Source of the DNA: Phocoena phocoena
Taxonomy: Eukaryota; Chordata; Mammalia; Artiodactyla; Phocoenidae
Assembly: GCF_963924675.1 (NCBI RefSeq)
Contig: NC_089239.1
Coordinates: forward strand, 34,433,818-34,497,817
Length of the DNA stretch: 64,000 bases
Direction of reading: 5' to 3'
The notes under the pieces were generated by a model. The model saw only the letters and a list, made by a program, of their open reading frames with translations. It was not told where the DNA came from and ran no database searches. A program made the translations under genes and the position numbers. Every line of letters begins with the position of its first letter. Positions within the stretch are counted from its first letter, which is position 1. Shown here in pieces: positions 1 to 12,539 of this stretch.

Positions 1-1845
1 CTGTGTTCTGGTGGATGAGGCTGGATATTGTCATTCTGGTGGGCAGGTCCACATCTGGTCGTGTGTTTTGGGGTGTCTGTGGACTTATTATGATATTAGG
101 CAGCCTCTCTGCTAATGGGTGGGGTTGTGTTCCTGTCTTGCTAGTTGTTTGGCATAGGATGTCCAGCACTGTAGCTTGCTGGTCGTTGAGTGAAGCTGGG
201 TGCTGGTGTTGAGATGGAGATCTCTGGAGATTTTCGCCGTTTGATATTACGTGGAGCTGGGAGGTCTCTAGTGGACCAGTGTCCTGAAGTTGGCTCCCCC
301 ACCTCAGAGGTACAGCACTGACTCCTGGCTGCAGCACCAAGAGCCTGTCATGCACACAGGTCAGAATAAAAGGGAGAAAAAGTAGAAAGAAAGGAGGAAG
401 GAAAGGAAGAGGATAAAATAAAGTAAAATAAAGTAAGATAAAATAAAGTTATTAAAATAAAAAATAATTATTAAGAAAAAAAAGTTTTAAAGAAAAAAAC
501 GGATGGATAGAACTCTAGGACAAATGGTGGAAACAAAGCTATACAACAAAATCTCACACAGAAGCATACACATGCACACTCACAAAAAGAGGAAAAGGGG
601 AAAAAATCATAAATCTTGCTGTCAAAGTCCACCTCCTCAATGTGAGAGGATTCGTTGTCTGTTCAGGTATTCCACAGATGCAGGTAGATCAGGTTGATGG
701 TGGAGATTTAATCCGCTGCTCCTGAGGCTGCTGGGAGGGATTTCCCTTTCTCTTCTTTGTTCGCACAGCTGCCGGGGCTCAGCTTTGGATTTGGCCCTGC
801 CTCTGCGTGTTGGTCGCCTGAGGGCGTTTGTTGTTTGCTCAGACAGGACGGGGTTAAAGGAGCCGCTGATTCGGGGGCTCCGGCTCACTCAGGCCGCAGG
901 GAGGGCGGGGCGCTGCGTGCGGGGCGGGCCTGCGGCGTCAGAGGCGGCGTGACGTTGCGGCAGAGGCGGCGTGACGTTGCACCAGCCTGAGGCCCGCCGT
1001 GCGTTCTCCCGGGGAAGTTGTCGCTGGATCCCGGGACCCCGGCGGTGGCGGGCTGCTCAGGCTCCCCGGAAGGGGGTGTGGAGAGTGACCTGTGCTCGCA
1101 CACAGGCCCCTTGGTGGCGGCAGCAGCAGCCTTAGCGTCTCCCGCCCGTCTCTGGGGTCCGCGCTGGTAGCCGCGGCTCGTGCCCGTCTCTGGAGCTCCT
1201 TTAAGCGGCGCTCTGAATCCCCTCTCCTCACGCACCAGGAAACAAAGAGGGAAGAAAAAGTCTCTTGCCTCTTCGGCCGGTCCAGACTTTTCCCCGGACT
1301 CCCTCCCGGCCAGCCGTGGCGCACTAAGCCCCTTCAGGCTGTGTTCACGCCGCCATCCCCAGCCCTCTCCCTGCGCTCCGACCGAAGCCCGAGCCTCAGC
1401 TCCCGGCCCGCCCGCCCCGGTGGGGGAGCAGACGAGCCTCTCGGCTGGTGAGTGCCGGTCGGCGCCGACCCTCTGCGCTGGAATCTCCCCGCTTTGCCCT
1501 CCGCACCCCTGTGGCTGCGCTCTCCTCCACGGCCCCGAAGCTCCCACCTCCGCCACCCGCAGTCTCCGCCCACGAAGGGGCTTCCTAGTGTGTGGACACC
1601 TTTCCTCCTCCACGGCTCCCTCCCACTGGTGCAGGTACCGTCCCTATTCTTTGTCTCTGTTTATTCTTTTTTCTTTTGTCCTACCGAGGTACGTGGCGGG
1701 TTTCTTGCCTTTTGGGAGGTCTGAGGCCTTCTGCCAGCCTTCAGTAGGTGTTCTGAAGGAGTTGTTCTACGTGTAGATGTATTTCTGGTGTATCTGTGGG
1801 GAGGAGGGTGATCTCCGCGTCTTACTCTTCCTCCATCTTCCCTCT
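1..1845 (-). mobile_element. L1 LINE, 5'UTR only (rest of element off the left edge)
   Basis: This stretch aligns by eye, with roughly one difference in ten bases, to 20864-24667, the 5'UTR of the complete L1 in this window, in the same minus orientation. The L1 body (ORF1, ORF2, tail) would lie to the left of base 1. The 5' terminus is near 1843-1849, where the minus strand reads a G-rich start followed by AAGATGGAGG; the complete copy has AAGATGGCGG there. The purine-rich tract (about 365-480), the A-rich unit and the GC-rich 19-bp motif are each present as about one unit, not as arrays. A CpG-rich segment runs from about 880 to 1560. Many short open frames lie across it on both strands, but they reflect GC content and are not supported as genes. 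Confidence 0.88.
1830..1839 (-). promoter_or_regulatory. Decayed YY1-like site at the L1 5' end
   Basis: The minus strand reads AAGATGGAGG within the first bases of the element. In human L1 a YY1 site at the same place (AAGATGGC core) fixes the transcription start. The G of the usual GGCGG is changed here, consistent with an older copy. Confidence 0.45.
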
Positions 1846-2079
1846 CCTCTATTGAAGATTTTGAGTTTCCAATAGGAGAATTCAGTCAATGTTATGTTCC
1901 AGATGAGAGAAGAGCCCACTTAGATCCTAACGATCACGAAATTTAGTCTCGTTATAATCCATTTGCCATTTCTCTCTGTTTTTCTCTCTAGGTAATCTCA
2001 GCCATTCCAGTGGTTTTAGGTACTTCTCAAACAAACAAACAAATAAATTCTACACTGAGTCTAAGATTTTTATACTTAT

Positions 2080-2890
2080 CATCTTGCTTGTTCCACTTCG
2101 ATGTCTCATAGACATTTTTAACTCAACCTGTTTTGATTCACATCTCTTCGTCAGTTAAGTGACATCGTCATCTGGGTAGTTTCTCTAATCACAAATCTGG
2201 GTATCATATCAATTCCTTCTTCCTTTCCACCCCCATAACAAGGCCATCATTGTGTTTCTTGACCCGCGTTCAGTGCTTATTTCAAATCTGTAGTATGTTC
2301 TCATCGTGCTGAACTGTCGGAGCTTAAGCCCTCTTCCTCCTCTTACATGACCTATGGCCGTGGCCTCCTCATTCGTTTCTCTACTGCTGGTCTTCCCTGA
2401 CTACACCCCACTATCTAGTCAATAGCCAAAGGTATCACCCAACTTTAAAAACATTTACCTTATTATGTTTGCTAATATCCCTCAGTGTTTTCCTGTTGCA
2501 TAGGATAAATTATAAGCTCGAAGCGGCAGGACTACTTGTCTGTAAGGTTACCACTGAATCCTTAGTACCTATGATGTCTGGCAAACGGAAAATATGAATC
2601 TTTGACTCTCTCCTGCTTGTATAAGACTAGCTAATTTTCATTCTTACAGTCTGAGTTTTTGTACAGGATTTCTCTGATAATCCTTAGAGTAACGGCCCTT
2701 TCGTTGACTATGTAACATTCTCTCCCAGTACGGTGCTTAATCTCTTCATTTTAGGCCACATTCTGTAATTGTTTGTTTATTGTCTGTTTTCTCCACTAGA
2801 ATAGATACTCCAGGAGGGCAGGGACTATATCCTCATCTTGATATGACCAATAGTAGATGTGCAACAATACTGTTGAATGAATGATTGCCA
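2080..2890 (+). repeat. L2 LINE fragment, 3' part
   Basis: The stretch matches the remembered L2 3' region. It has a protein-derived stretch with a 'gcataggataaattataagctc' type block near 2500, then 'ccactagaatagatactcc' and 'aggagggcagggactat' near 2795-2830. It ends in 'gttgaatgaatgat' at about 2872-2886. It is diverged and not coding. Confidence 0.6.
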
Positions 2891-3184
2891 GAACTCACTT
2901 AGAGCCAGGTCTTTCTGTATTTGAGGGGTTTTTGTTTGTTTGTTTTAATTTTTTACTTAATGGTATGCATTTTAACTGGTATGACATGGAGTTGGGTATC
3001 CACAAAGAAATTTGTTTCCTTTGTATAATTTAATTTTCTTCCTCCAAAAAGTAATCTTAATAACCTTTTCCTGTTTTTTAAAGGCAAAATTTCATCTCTT
3101 GATGTATTCCCTTAAAATCCTCATATTTTAAATCCTCTGAGTTACTACATTTTTGAAGGGTAATAGTACTAATTAATAGTTTTT

Positions 3185-3400
3185 ATTTATTGGGTCCTAT
3201 TATGTTCCATGCATTGTTATAAGTGATTTTTTTAACTTCTAAATCTTCAAAAATACTTTATCTTATCCGATATTATTATCATCTTTATTTAGTAAACAAG
3301 GAAGGGAAAGGTCACAGTTAAATAATTTTTCCAGCTGAATCCTGCCAGGAATTGGCAGGCTTGGTACTCACATCCAAATAGAGAGTCTAGACTGTAGTCT
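3185..3400 (-). repeat. MIR SINE (ancient, degraded)
   Basis: On the plus strand it reads as reverse MIR: 'ttattgggtcctattatgttccatgcattgtt', then 'tattattatcatctttattt' in the core, and a degraded head ending near 3400. Family assignment is from memory of the consensus. Confidence 0.5.
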
Positions 3401-5224
3401 ATATAATAAGTTACTAATTATACTTCCTGAAGGAATACTGCCCTAATAAGACAAGTCACACTTTAAAAAAAATTATGGACTATTTGATTTTCAAGTACTT
3501 AAAGCAAAAATACCTGATGTACTTCTTTGATTAAAGTACATTGTTTCATTATCACTAAATTCCTTCTTTCAGCAAAATTCAGCATTTTGATGTAATGTAT
3601 ACAAGGATAACAAAAATAAAGTGGTCAGAGAAAAAATATCTTAAATATTAAAATCAACTATGTGGTTATGATGTGCTCTGTCATGTTTTTTCCTTTAGTT
3701 GGGACAATGTATTTTCTTATATGAATTAGGAAAGTTCAGGTATAGCAGTAAAAATTATATGTGGCTATTTATTGATTTGTATTTAAGTTAACTTAGAGTA
3801 ATTATTTAGTGGCTGGAAGAGATATAAATGAAAGCTTTGCCGGGTCGTCTCAGCAGCCTATGCTACAGCTCCTCTGAAGTGCATTCTGTTCATTGCTAAT
3901 AGCACTGTTCCTTGGCATTTGTATTTGGTCACACGGTAGAGCTCAAGGTTAATGCCCAGTAGACAGGTCTGAAGGTACATTCAATACCATCATTATAAGC
4001 ACGCTTACTTATAAGACAGAACAGATGAAATTTTCACCTTGCCTTTGCCCAGGAGCCCTTAGGAAGATGGAAAAGGATGAATCAGTCCCTTGTTTGCAAA
4101 AAGGGTGACATTAATCATCCAGCATCGTGAACCGCTAGACAGGTGTCATTTGTCTCTTAAAGTTATGCTATATTGTTTGTGGAGCTGCATAAATTGTCAG
4201 CTTCTTTCAAAATAGTCTCCACAGGTACAGCAAATGGGAAGTGAATCTGTCATTCCTGAAAATGCTAGAGTTCAGCAAGTGCAGAGTTACTGGAGAGCTG
4301 ACCTTCCTCCTTCATTACTGACTGCCAGAACTATAAGTGGAGAAAAGATTGAGGGCTTAAAAGACAATAGAGTGAACTTCCTGTCGTGGCTGGAAAGGGT
4401 CACACTCATAAACTGCATCGTTTATTTAGGGATTTTTCTTGCAGTGTGTTCAGGAGGACCAAATAATGCATTTCTTCTGATCTTTTGTATAAAGGCATAT
4501 ATTGAGATGTTACTTTCTGAGCAATTTGTTATACAGTAGTGCTTTGGTGTTGGGGAAAAACACCGTTAATAAATGAGAAGAGAAGAAGTTCCGGAGAAGA
4601 AAGGCTGACTCTGTAGATCATTATTTGTTGTAATCACCCTGTGATTTCAGGAATGCTCTCCGATAGCCTTGGTTCAAGTCCAGAGCATACCATTGTCATT
4701 TGGGCACAAGTGTTCCAAATGTTGTCATGGTGACAGGGTGTCAACCATTTGTGTATCATAGTCTTATATTTGAATATAATAAGTTAGTAGGAAGAGGAAT
4801 TGAAGGAGGGATTCTCAGGAAGAAAAATAATTAAAGGAAGTCTAAACTAGACCAGCTCTAAGGAAAGCATGCATGTGGAGCCTGTTAGTGTATATTTACA
4901 CAGCCTTCCAGATAGGTCTAAATCCTTTTTCATATTGTGAAAGTACATATGTGAGAGCTAGAACTCAGTTACCTCATTACAAATGAAAACAGCCAAATCT
5001 ACATTTCCATTGAGTTCAAGAGTCTGGTTTCCCATTCCTGATGGTATAGATATCAGTGGCAGTTAAGATCATCATCCCTGAAAAAAAGATGTATTTTTCT
5101 TTCAAGTTCAGCATGTACATTTTAAGCTATGTTAATCACACTGTTATTTATCTTATGGTAGATATAAAATATCACTATAGCCTATCTTGTCTGGATTAGC
5201 AGCCCAAAGAATTCTGAATTGTTT
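3401..5224. other. Unique AT-rich DNA, no gene recognised
   Basis: There is no recognisable repeat or gene. A 101-codon open frame at 4234-4539 (+) begins MGSESVIPEN and has a hydrophobic stretch near its C-terminus. It lacks family resemblance, a second exon or a promoter, so I do not call it. The repeat-free block at 3850-4320 could be conserved noncoding DNA, but only an alignment could show this. Confidence 0.4.
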
Positions 5225-5600
5225 TGAACTCCTAGTTTATCTATTAACATGCTCTTGGCTGCAAGTAACAGAAACTCTGATTCCAGTTGACTCAAGGAAT
5301 AAGGAGATTTATCTCACACTTACCAGGAAACCCAAAGGTGAAACAATACATTTACTCTTGTATGTTTCTCCTAGAAGGGAAGAAACTATTCCTAGAATCC
5401 CACAGAAGGCAACTTAACATAGTATACTGGCCAGAATTCCATCATATGTCCGTTCTTCAACAAGCAGTTGGCAAGAGGCATAATATTAATCTCAGAAAAA
5501 TAAGCTACATTGAAGTAAGATTGATGGTCACTTTACACACATGCCTTTGGCTCTGTGGGGGAAGAGTGGACATTTCGATAAAAATCTGAGGTTCTGTCTG
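5225..5600. repeat. Probable ancient mammalian interspersed repeat, family not assigned
   Basis: The segment with 'cttggctgcaagtaacagaa' at about 5255-5275, followed by 'ggagatttatctcacac', resembles a common old mammalian repeat. I cannot name the family with confidence. Confidence 0.3.
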
Positions 5601-8600
5601 GAGGGATGTAGAAGAGGTTGCCTAGAGGATAGGCAGATAATATTGACTGTTATATAGGGTTGATTTCACTTGTTCATCTTAAAGTATATACAAAATAGAT
5701 GACAATGCAACCACCAGTCATACTTGTCTTTGCAACGCATTTTAGAACTCTGGGGGTGCTGCTAATTTACCATGCTAATTATGTGTGTTTTCTGTTAATA
5801 TCACAGTAAGTTTCTTTATTGTAGACTATAGTAAATAAATGCATTTAGAAGTAGATGGTGTCAGCATATAGCACTCTGGGATTAAATACAGGTTGGGGCT
5901 TGTCCAGAGTGAAACCTGTGTATATGGATAATAAGGAGTCGATGCTAATACATGTAAAATGTCTGGTGATGGACATTTAAGCATGCTTTTACGTAACCAA
6001 GACATCTCCTTTACATGGTTTCTGGTGTAAATAACGTGTTGCATCGCCTTCAGAGTGCAGTGTCCATGGTAATTCACATGCCAGTCACATCAAGAAGACC
6101 TTCTTCACATTTCCCTCTCCTGCAGGGCTCCTCCCACAGCCAGCTGCAGTCATCAAGTTGACCTTGGTCGGAAAGTTTTGCACGTGGAATCCAGGGGATG
6201 TGGCAGAGTCTGGGCCAGCCCAGAGTTCAGAAAGGCAGGCTCTGGACTCAGTGGCAGATGCTCTGGAGAGATGGGCGGATTCCTTCTGTAGCTGTGCACA
6301 GTGAAGAGGGCTCCTTTTCAAATAACTTGCTCTCATGCCACAAACACTCCCAACCCTCCTCCACGCGACCACTTTCATGGAGGTAGAGCGTAGCAAAGGC
6401 TCCTCTATCAGTCACTTCACAGAGGCCAGGTAGAAATGCAGATGACCTGGATTAGTGCCACTAATACTAAAGTCATTGCTGAAAGGACCAAGAGGCTCAG
6501 TGATAGCCCCACCATTCACAAAGGGGCGGGAAGGACTGCTTAGGGTGGAAACCTGTTCCCAAAGATTGAATGCGCATGGTACTGGGGAAAGCTAGGCACG
6601 GAGGTTCCAGGATGAGTGAATCTCTTGGTTTCATGCTCCCTTGAGAGGATTCCTGCCTCCAAAGGACCAAGTTCCAAGTACTTTCGTGTGTGCAGTCCTT
6701 TCCACGGTACTTGGTGAGCTCAGCATTCGTCTTTAGCTTCCTCTTGGAGTCAAAATTGCTATCGCTTCTTCCTACCTGGCTACTTAGAAGTTATTTTATT
6801 TGTTTATTTTTAGCATGCAAAACACTTATTTGATCTGACTCATGACTCTCTTCTCTCTGGACAAAGGAAGCAAAAGGTCCTACATTCACTTAACAAATGG
6901 AGGAAGTGCTCTTTCTTGAAATAAAGAGGATTAGGAAACCTAAGACCATCCATGTGGGTTTAGCGTTTGAGGTGACCATACTAGTGTCCAGGACACAGAG
7001 GCTAGGTGGCCCAGGTTAGCAGTGCCGGAAGAAGTAGAAGGAGCTATATTCTGGAGGTCCGTGTGCTCAATCTACCTGCACAAGATACAATAAAACCTAG
7101 TCAAACATGAACCCTAGATACAAAATTAAAACTATAAAACAAAGCCAGTCACCCTGTGTGAGATTCAGCAGAAACAAACAAGGGAGTTGGGGAAAAGAGA
7201 GTGACTTTGATGTACACAAAATGTTGATACTGTTCTTTTCAACATTTGTGTTAAGAAATCTGGAAAGACCATACTTTGTTTCTCTCAAATGACAGATCAG
7301 AAAATTAAATGCCTTTGCCTAATTATAGAATAAAATAAACTACTTTCATAAATGGATCTATCTTGATGAACTAGACAGTTCTAACACATTAGCTTTGTTC
7401 TCTTTCTAACTTATTTTATAAATGATAATGGAACTTTTATTTATTGTGAATGACTTCTGTTACTGGCTAAGGTTCCATTTGAGACAATTTTACATTGTTT
7501 TCAATGACAATATTTTATGAGCAAAGACGCTTGTTTTTACAACATTGGCGATAAGTTGCAGTGGGGTGACTAAAAGTTTTGTGCAGAGAAATGGTTTGAT
7601 AGCCATCCTTCTCTCCTGTCACTTTTCTCTTTTCTGTGTCCCATTGCACGTGGAGTCAGTTGGTTCTTTGCCCGGAAGATGTGTTTCCGTGGGCATGGGG
7701 ACGCTTCCAGGGGGTGTCTCGTTATGGATGTTGATCTGGAAAAGTGAGACTTAGGTCATAGATATGTGTGATTCAGATTTCACAGTCTCTCTCACAGCCC
7801 TCATATACCAATGGAAATGCACATTCAAAGGAGCTCTTTTATTGCACTTGGGTCTGCAATATCAAAGAAGATTTGAGAGAAGATTGAAGTCTAACACCAG
7901 GCATATTATGCTTTATGGGATTATGAGTTGATTGGTGTCATATAAATAGGATGGAGAGACATAAACACTTTTATTGTACTTTGCTGGAAATTCCATGTTA
8001 AATTTTTTCCTGTGAAGACATAGGTAAAACGTTCACTTCTGAAGCATTTTAATCCTTTAATAAGTAAAGATAACTTCACCAATTCTATTCTTTAAAATTA
8101 ATTTAGAAACTAATTATTTATGGGAAAATTATTATTACAGTGGTATATATTCATATGAATATTTGATAAATTCATAACATTTTACATAAGATTTATTTAA
8201 AATATTAGCTTGCATGGCAGTGATTTTGCATCTAAGTTTTCCAACGATTACAATATATACAATACCCAAGATGAAGGTATTTCAAATTTCCCAAACCCAA
8301 TAACTAGAGAGTCAGCAGTGCAATTATCCTTGGGTTCTTTATTTGAAAATCAGCAGTCTTCGTTTACATTAGTTACAATATATTTTCACATGTTTATTTT
8401 GGGGGATTTTTAGTAGGGGGAAAATGCACACTGAAGTTTCCTCCTGACATATGTATTTCATATATATCTAAGTATATATATGTATTATAAAATACAAGTA
8501 AAACCAGCATTAAACTCTTTTAGAAAAATAACAGTCAGCATCAAATTAACTTTTTTGAGATCAAATGTAAAGCTATTAGATGATTTTCTGACATAAATTA

Positions 8601-8836
8601 AAACCAGAAAGAAGTAGTCTGTATAGCTTGAGAAACCGGGTAAGGGGAAACTCGGGAAATGAAAAGCATCAGTGACTTACTTTTGTGGTTTTATCGATAG
8701 TGATTTTATCAGAATTCCTCCTTGTTTAAAGGTGGTTATACCATGCAGAGATGATTAGATTACTTCACTCAGTATGACTGTGCTTTGAAAATGTCACTTT
8801 TTCTCGCATCTCTTTATTTACAATTATGCTTAGGGA
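5601..8836. other. No gene or clear repeat recognised
   Basis: This is AT-rich single-copy-looking sequence. Short open frames occur on both strands (for example 6085-6396 minus, 7545-7754 plus). None has a domain, splice context or codon signal that supports coding. Confidence 0.4.
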
Positions 8837-8856
8837 ATATATATATATATATATAT
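8837..8856. repeat. (AT)n microsatellite
   Basis: Ten uninterrupted AT dinucleotides. Confidence 0.95.
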
Positions 8857-10157
8857 TTTAGCTGAATGTTCACACATGAGGAAAAGCAGAAAAACAGAAC
8901 AGCCACAGTAAGACGTGCATGATGGGCAGTGGCAAGGTGCACACCCTTGCCTGGAAGTCTGCTCTTGTCCTCTGCCGTATATCAATATCCATCTGATTCC
9001 TGTCTCAGCAGAATGACCAATTACTATCTGACCTGGACCTTCAGGTTGGGGTGTAATTGTTGAAGCATGTTATATAGTAAATGTCATACACTAAAATGTT
9101 AAGGGTGTACAGCTGTGTCATTAAGACAACTAATAAACCAACAAAGAAGAAAAAAACGGAAGGGCCAACATTATCCCCAAACCCCTTCATATTCAATCAC
9201 TTCACCTTGGAAACAAGAACAATATTTACCTACCAATCCTGTATTTGATGACTTATTTAAATTTTCCTTGTTACGGTCTGCCAACATAATTTTTCTAGGT
9301 TTGTAAAATTTTGGAGTTAAAAGTTTGCCTGGGTGGTAGAGGGGGGAATTGAAGGCCAGGCTCAGAATTGCTGCCTTGGTCAAGTGTTAGGTCCCTCCCT
9401 CTGGCAGGCAAGCATGGTACTGTTCCCGTTCTGCTTAGAACAGATCACAGGCTTCTGTTTTACCTGCCTCCGGATGCCTTCAACTGTCTGACATTTTCTT
9501 TAATCAGAGAAAGCAAATAAAATGGTTGGATAACGAGGATGAAATTTTGCATAATAGATAAATACAAATAATGGACTTATGGCTGAGACGGAAGCAAGTT
9601 TGTCCTCCCCCATCTTAAGTGTGCCATGGCCCATTAGGGTCACTGCTCTCCCAGACCCTGGGACACATTTCCATTCTCAAAGCATGGACAGACAGTGGCA
9701 CAGAAGCACAGAGGAGGTAACATAATACTTTCCATGCCCTTTGCCTGCAAATTCTTCCTTATGGAATTTCGTGGAGCAGAAAACAGAAACCCTTCTACTG
9801 TATAGACACTACTTTCTGGCCACAGTACCTTTTCACCAGCTGCCCCCACATTAACGTTTTTGGACACCCCTTTGGAAGCTACAGCTCAGAATTATGCAGA
9901 ACAAACAGGCACCGAAGTGGTGAGAGTTTATTTCACCTCGAGCTGTGAAGTTAGGAACAGGAAGGAACACAAATGGGAAGAACCAAGAGAGCCAGGCTTT
10001 CTGAGGAACAAAGAGCTCCGTGCCTTCTTTCTGACGAGGGAAGCATGGCCTAGATTAACCTCCTCAGCAGTAAATTCCACTCAGCTTGGTCAACTGACCA
10101 GAGAGCAGGAACAAGAGATCCCTCCTTAGACCAGCGGAGCCAAAGCAGATAAATGAT
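8857..10157. other. No gene or clear repeat recognised
   Basis: The sequence is mixed. The region 9620-10130 has higher GC and overlapping open frames on both strands (9640-9867 minus, 9860-10129 plus). Neither resembles a known protein. Confidence 0.35.
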
Positions 10158-10205
10158 TGATGGACAGTGCTGCATATCGACTGATGGACAGTCATGCATA
10201 TCGAC
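10158..10205 (+). repeat. 24-bp tandem duplication
   Basis: Two adjacent 24-bp units (10158-10181 and 10182-10205) begin TGATGGACAG and end GCATATCGAC. They differ at two bases in the middle. Confidence 0.9.
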
Positions 10206-10451
10206 TGCCCGCCCTCTAGGTTAATGTTGGAAAAGGAGATTCTGACATTCACAGAAGGGCTGTAAGAATAGAATCCACCCAAACCGTTTATGGGTAAACG
10301 ATGTGCCTGGCTAGAACCTTCCCTATTCAAAGACGGCTAAGGTGAGAACACACATGATGCAGCACGTACAAAAGGCTCTGCACATAGAATAAAGAGAACA
10401 CCAGTCACAGGATATGTAGGAAAAGGATGTTTTATGGAAACAATTTATTGA

Positions 10452-10512
10452 TAGCAGAAACTAACGCAGCATTGTAAATCAACTATACTCCAATAAAAAT
10501 TAATTAAAAAGA
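10452..10512 (+). mobile_element. Very short 5'-truncated L1 3' end
   Basis: The sequence from 'agcagaaactaac' to 'ccaataaaaattaattaa' is the terminal part of an artiodactyl-type L1 3'UTR. It includes an AATAAA and a short A-rich tail. Only about 60 bp is recognisable, and I found no convincing target site duplication. Confidence 0.55.
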
Positions 10513-10955
10513 TGCCCCAAAACTCCTGATTTATTGAAGAGTATAAATAAAGAAGCAACTGCAATTTCTGTTTTTTAACTCAACTTTTCAAAAAGTCAAA
10601 GTAATACATTCACATACGAACAAATGCTATAGTACAGAGAAACTTAGGGAAAGCAGTGGAATTGTGTTCCTCCCCTTCTGTCCCTATCCCACCCCCAGGG
10701 GCAAGTTCTAGTAAGTTTTTCTGTTCTTATTACTAGGTTTACCTTTGTGAGTCTAGAAATTATACTTAAGCCTCTGTGGCCTGACCTCAATTTCAGATAA
10801 TTATCTATTGGTTCCCAGTTATAACAGATGAGAATTCAGTTCGTCTTGATTTCTTGCTTCCCAAAACTTGATATTTATATTATTACTCCTATTAGTTGCT
10901 ATTATGATTTTAAATAATATATGTAAAACTTTACTAGTTTTTGCCGTACACTTTT

Positions 10956-11233
10956 TTATTATTTTACTTTTGGCTGCGTTGGGTCTTCGTTTCTGCTCAC
11001 GGGCTTTCTCTAGTTGCGGCGAGTGGGGGGCACTCTTCATCGCGGTGCACGGGCCACTCACTGTCGCGGCCTCTCCCGTTGTGGAGCACAGGCTCCAGAC
11101 GCGCAGGCTCAGTAGTTGTGGCTCACGGGCCCAGTTGCTCCACGGCATGTGGGATCTTCCCAGACCAGGGCTCGAACCCGTGTCCCCTGCATTAGCAGGC
11201 AGATTCTCAACCATTGCACCACCACGGAAGCCC
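10956..11233 (-). mobile_element. CHR-type tRNA-derived SINE, long form
   Basis: In reverse complement it starts with the CHR head (GGGCTTCCGTGGTGGTGCAA) and carries a tRNA-like B box (GGTTCGAGCCC). It continues about 280 bp into the long 3' body with the 'aactagagaaagcccg' block and a short A/T-rich tail. Flanking 15-bp direct repeats TTGCCGTACACTTTT lie at 10941-10955 and 11234-11248. In element orientation they give a TT/AAAA cut, as expected for L1-driven insertion. Open frames across it on both strands are read-through of the SINE. Confidence 0.93.
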
Positions 11234-11829
11234 TTGCCGTACACTTTTAACAGTATCTCTTGATAATCCTATTACTGTCCTTGCCCTTTTCTCCATTTTG
11301 TTTTCCTTCCTAGCGTCTCACTTTCTGTCACTTGAACACATTCAAGGCTATTCGGTGTACATTCTGTCTTGCAGCACATTATAGGTATTGAGTATACATC
11401 CTGTTTATACATATATTTGTGTGTATATATGATTATGGATGTTTATGTGTGTATAGCCTCTAAATCAGTAGTTTTTTTTACATTATTAAGAGTATATTAA
11501 TATTATTCAGTATCAGGACAAGTGGTATATTAGATCATATTTCCTTTCTGGTCTAATATCACCATATCTTCATCAATGCTTCGTCAGTACTTGGCTAATA
11601 TCAAAGCTTCAATGAATACCACATTTTTGTATGTTCCGTATTTGGACTATGATATTCTTGTTTCATTGGCTTTCCCCTTAAACTGTTGAATTGTGAGCAA
11701 ACATATACAAGAACACTAAATTCAGATAGTGATTTCTACTTTAAAGGAAAGAAAACATGGTTAGGTAAAAATCAGTGACTGGTAGAAGAGCAACTTTAGT
11801 TTTTGTTTTTTCGTTTGTGTCCAGTGGCT

Positions 11830-12055
11830 AACATGTGACTAAGTACTTCCTGTATGCCAGGCACTGTTGTGTTTTAAAAACCTTAATTCATTAAATACTT
11901 ACAGCAACCCTAGGAGATATACTACTTATAGTCCATCTCATGGATTTGGAGCCAAAGAAGGTTAAGGAATTAGTAAGTAGCAAGTAAGTGGTAGAACTAA
12001 GATCCAAACCCAGACTGGCTCCAGAGCTGTGTTTAAACCATTGTACTCAGCGGAC
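11830..12055 (-). repeat. MIR SINE
   Basis: Reverse MIR: 'tgtatgccaggcactgttg', then 'acagcaaccctaggagatat' and the core with 'ttggagccaaagaaggttaagg'. It ends in 'gactggctccagagctgtg', the reverse of the MIR tRNA-like head. Confidence 0.8.
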
Positions 12056-12259
12056 TCTCTAGTACACAAAGAAATGGCCCTAAACTAGTCTATAGGTAGA
12101 GGCACAATGGGGACTTACTGTTTCATGAACTTAGTGTGAGTTTACCCATATCTTTCTATATGGGTGTTCCTAGGTTAGTACCAAACCATTACTTAACTGT
12201 GCTAAATTGATTTTCTTAAGACATATGTTTTGATCTTTTTTAAAAAATAAATGGAGATG

Positions 12260-12481
12260 GCCTTCCCTGGTGGCGCAGTGGTTGAGAGTCCGCCTGCCGA
12301 TGCAGGGGACACGGGTTCGTGCCCCGGTCCGGGAGGATCCCACATGCCGCGGAGCGGCTGGGCCCGTGAGCCATGGCCGCTGAGCCTGCGCGTCCGGAGC
12401 CTGTGCTCCGCAACGGGAGAGGCCACAACAGTGAGAGGCCCGCGTACCGCAAAAAAAAAAAAATAAATAAATAAATAAAAT
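12260..12481 (+). mobile_element. CHR-1-type SINE
   Basis: The head is CCTTCCCTGGTGGCGCAGTG, with a B-box-like GGTTCGTGCCCC. The GC-rich body ends in 'gaggcccgcgtaccgc', followed by a long A-rich tail with AATA repeats. A 10-bp repeat AATGGAGATG flanks it at 12250-12259 and 12482-12491. The open frames in this SINE recur in every other CHR-1 copy here and are not genes. Confidence 0.93.
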
Positions 12482-12539
12482 AATGGAGATGAAGTTATGC
12501 TTATTGATTTCTGTGCCCTTGCCTATTCTGTTGTGTACA

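Noticed and set aside
1180..1776. 198-aa plus-strand open frame in the left-edge L1 5'UTR
   Set aside because: It lies in CpG-rich DNA with overlapping open frames on both strands. Only part of it matches the same frame in the complete copy (24128-24565), where an indel shifts it.
4234..4539. 101-aa open frame with a hydrophobic C-terminal part
   Set aside because: No family resemblance, exon partner or promoter. Length is within chance expectation for 64 kb.
10868..11263. 131-aa plus and 141-aa minus open frames
   Set aside because: Both run through the CHR SINE. The same peptides recur in other SINE copies in the window.
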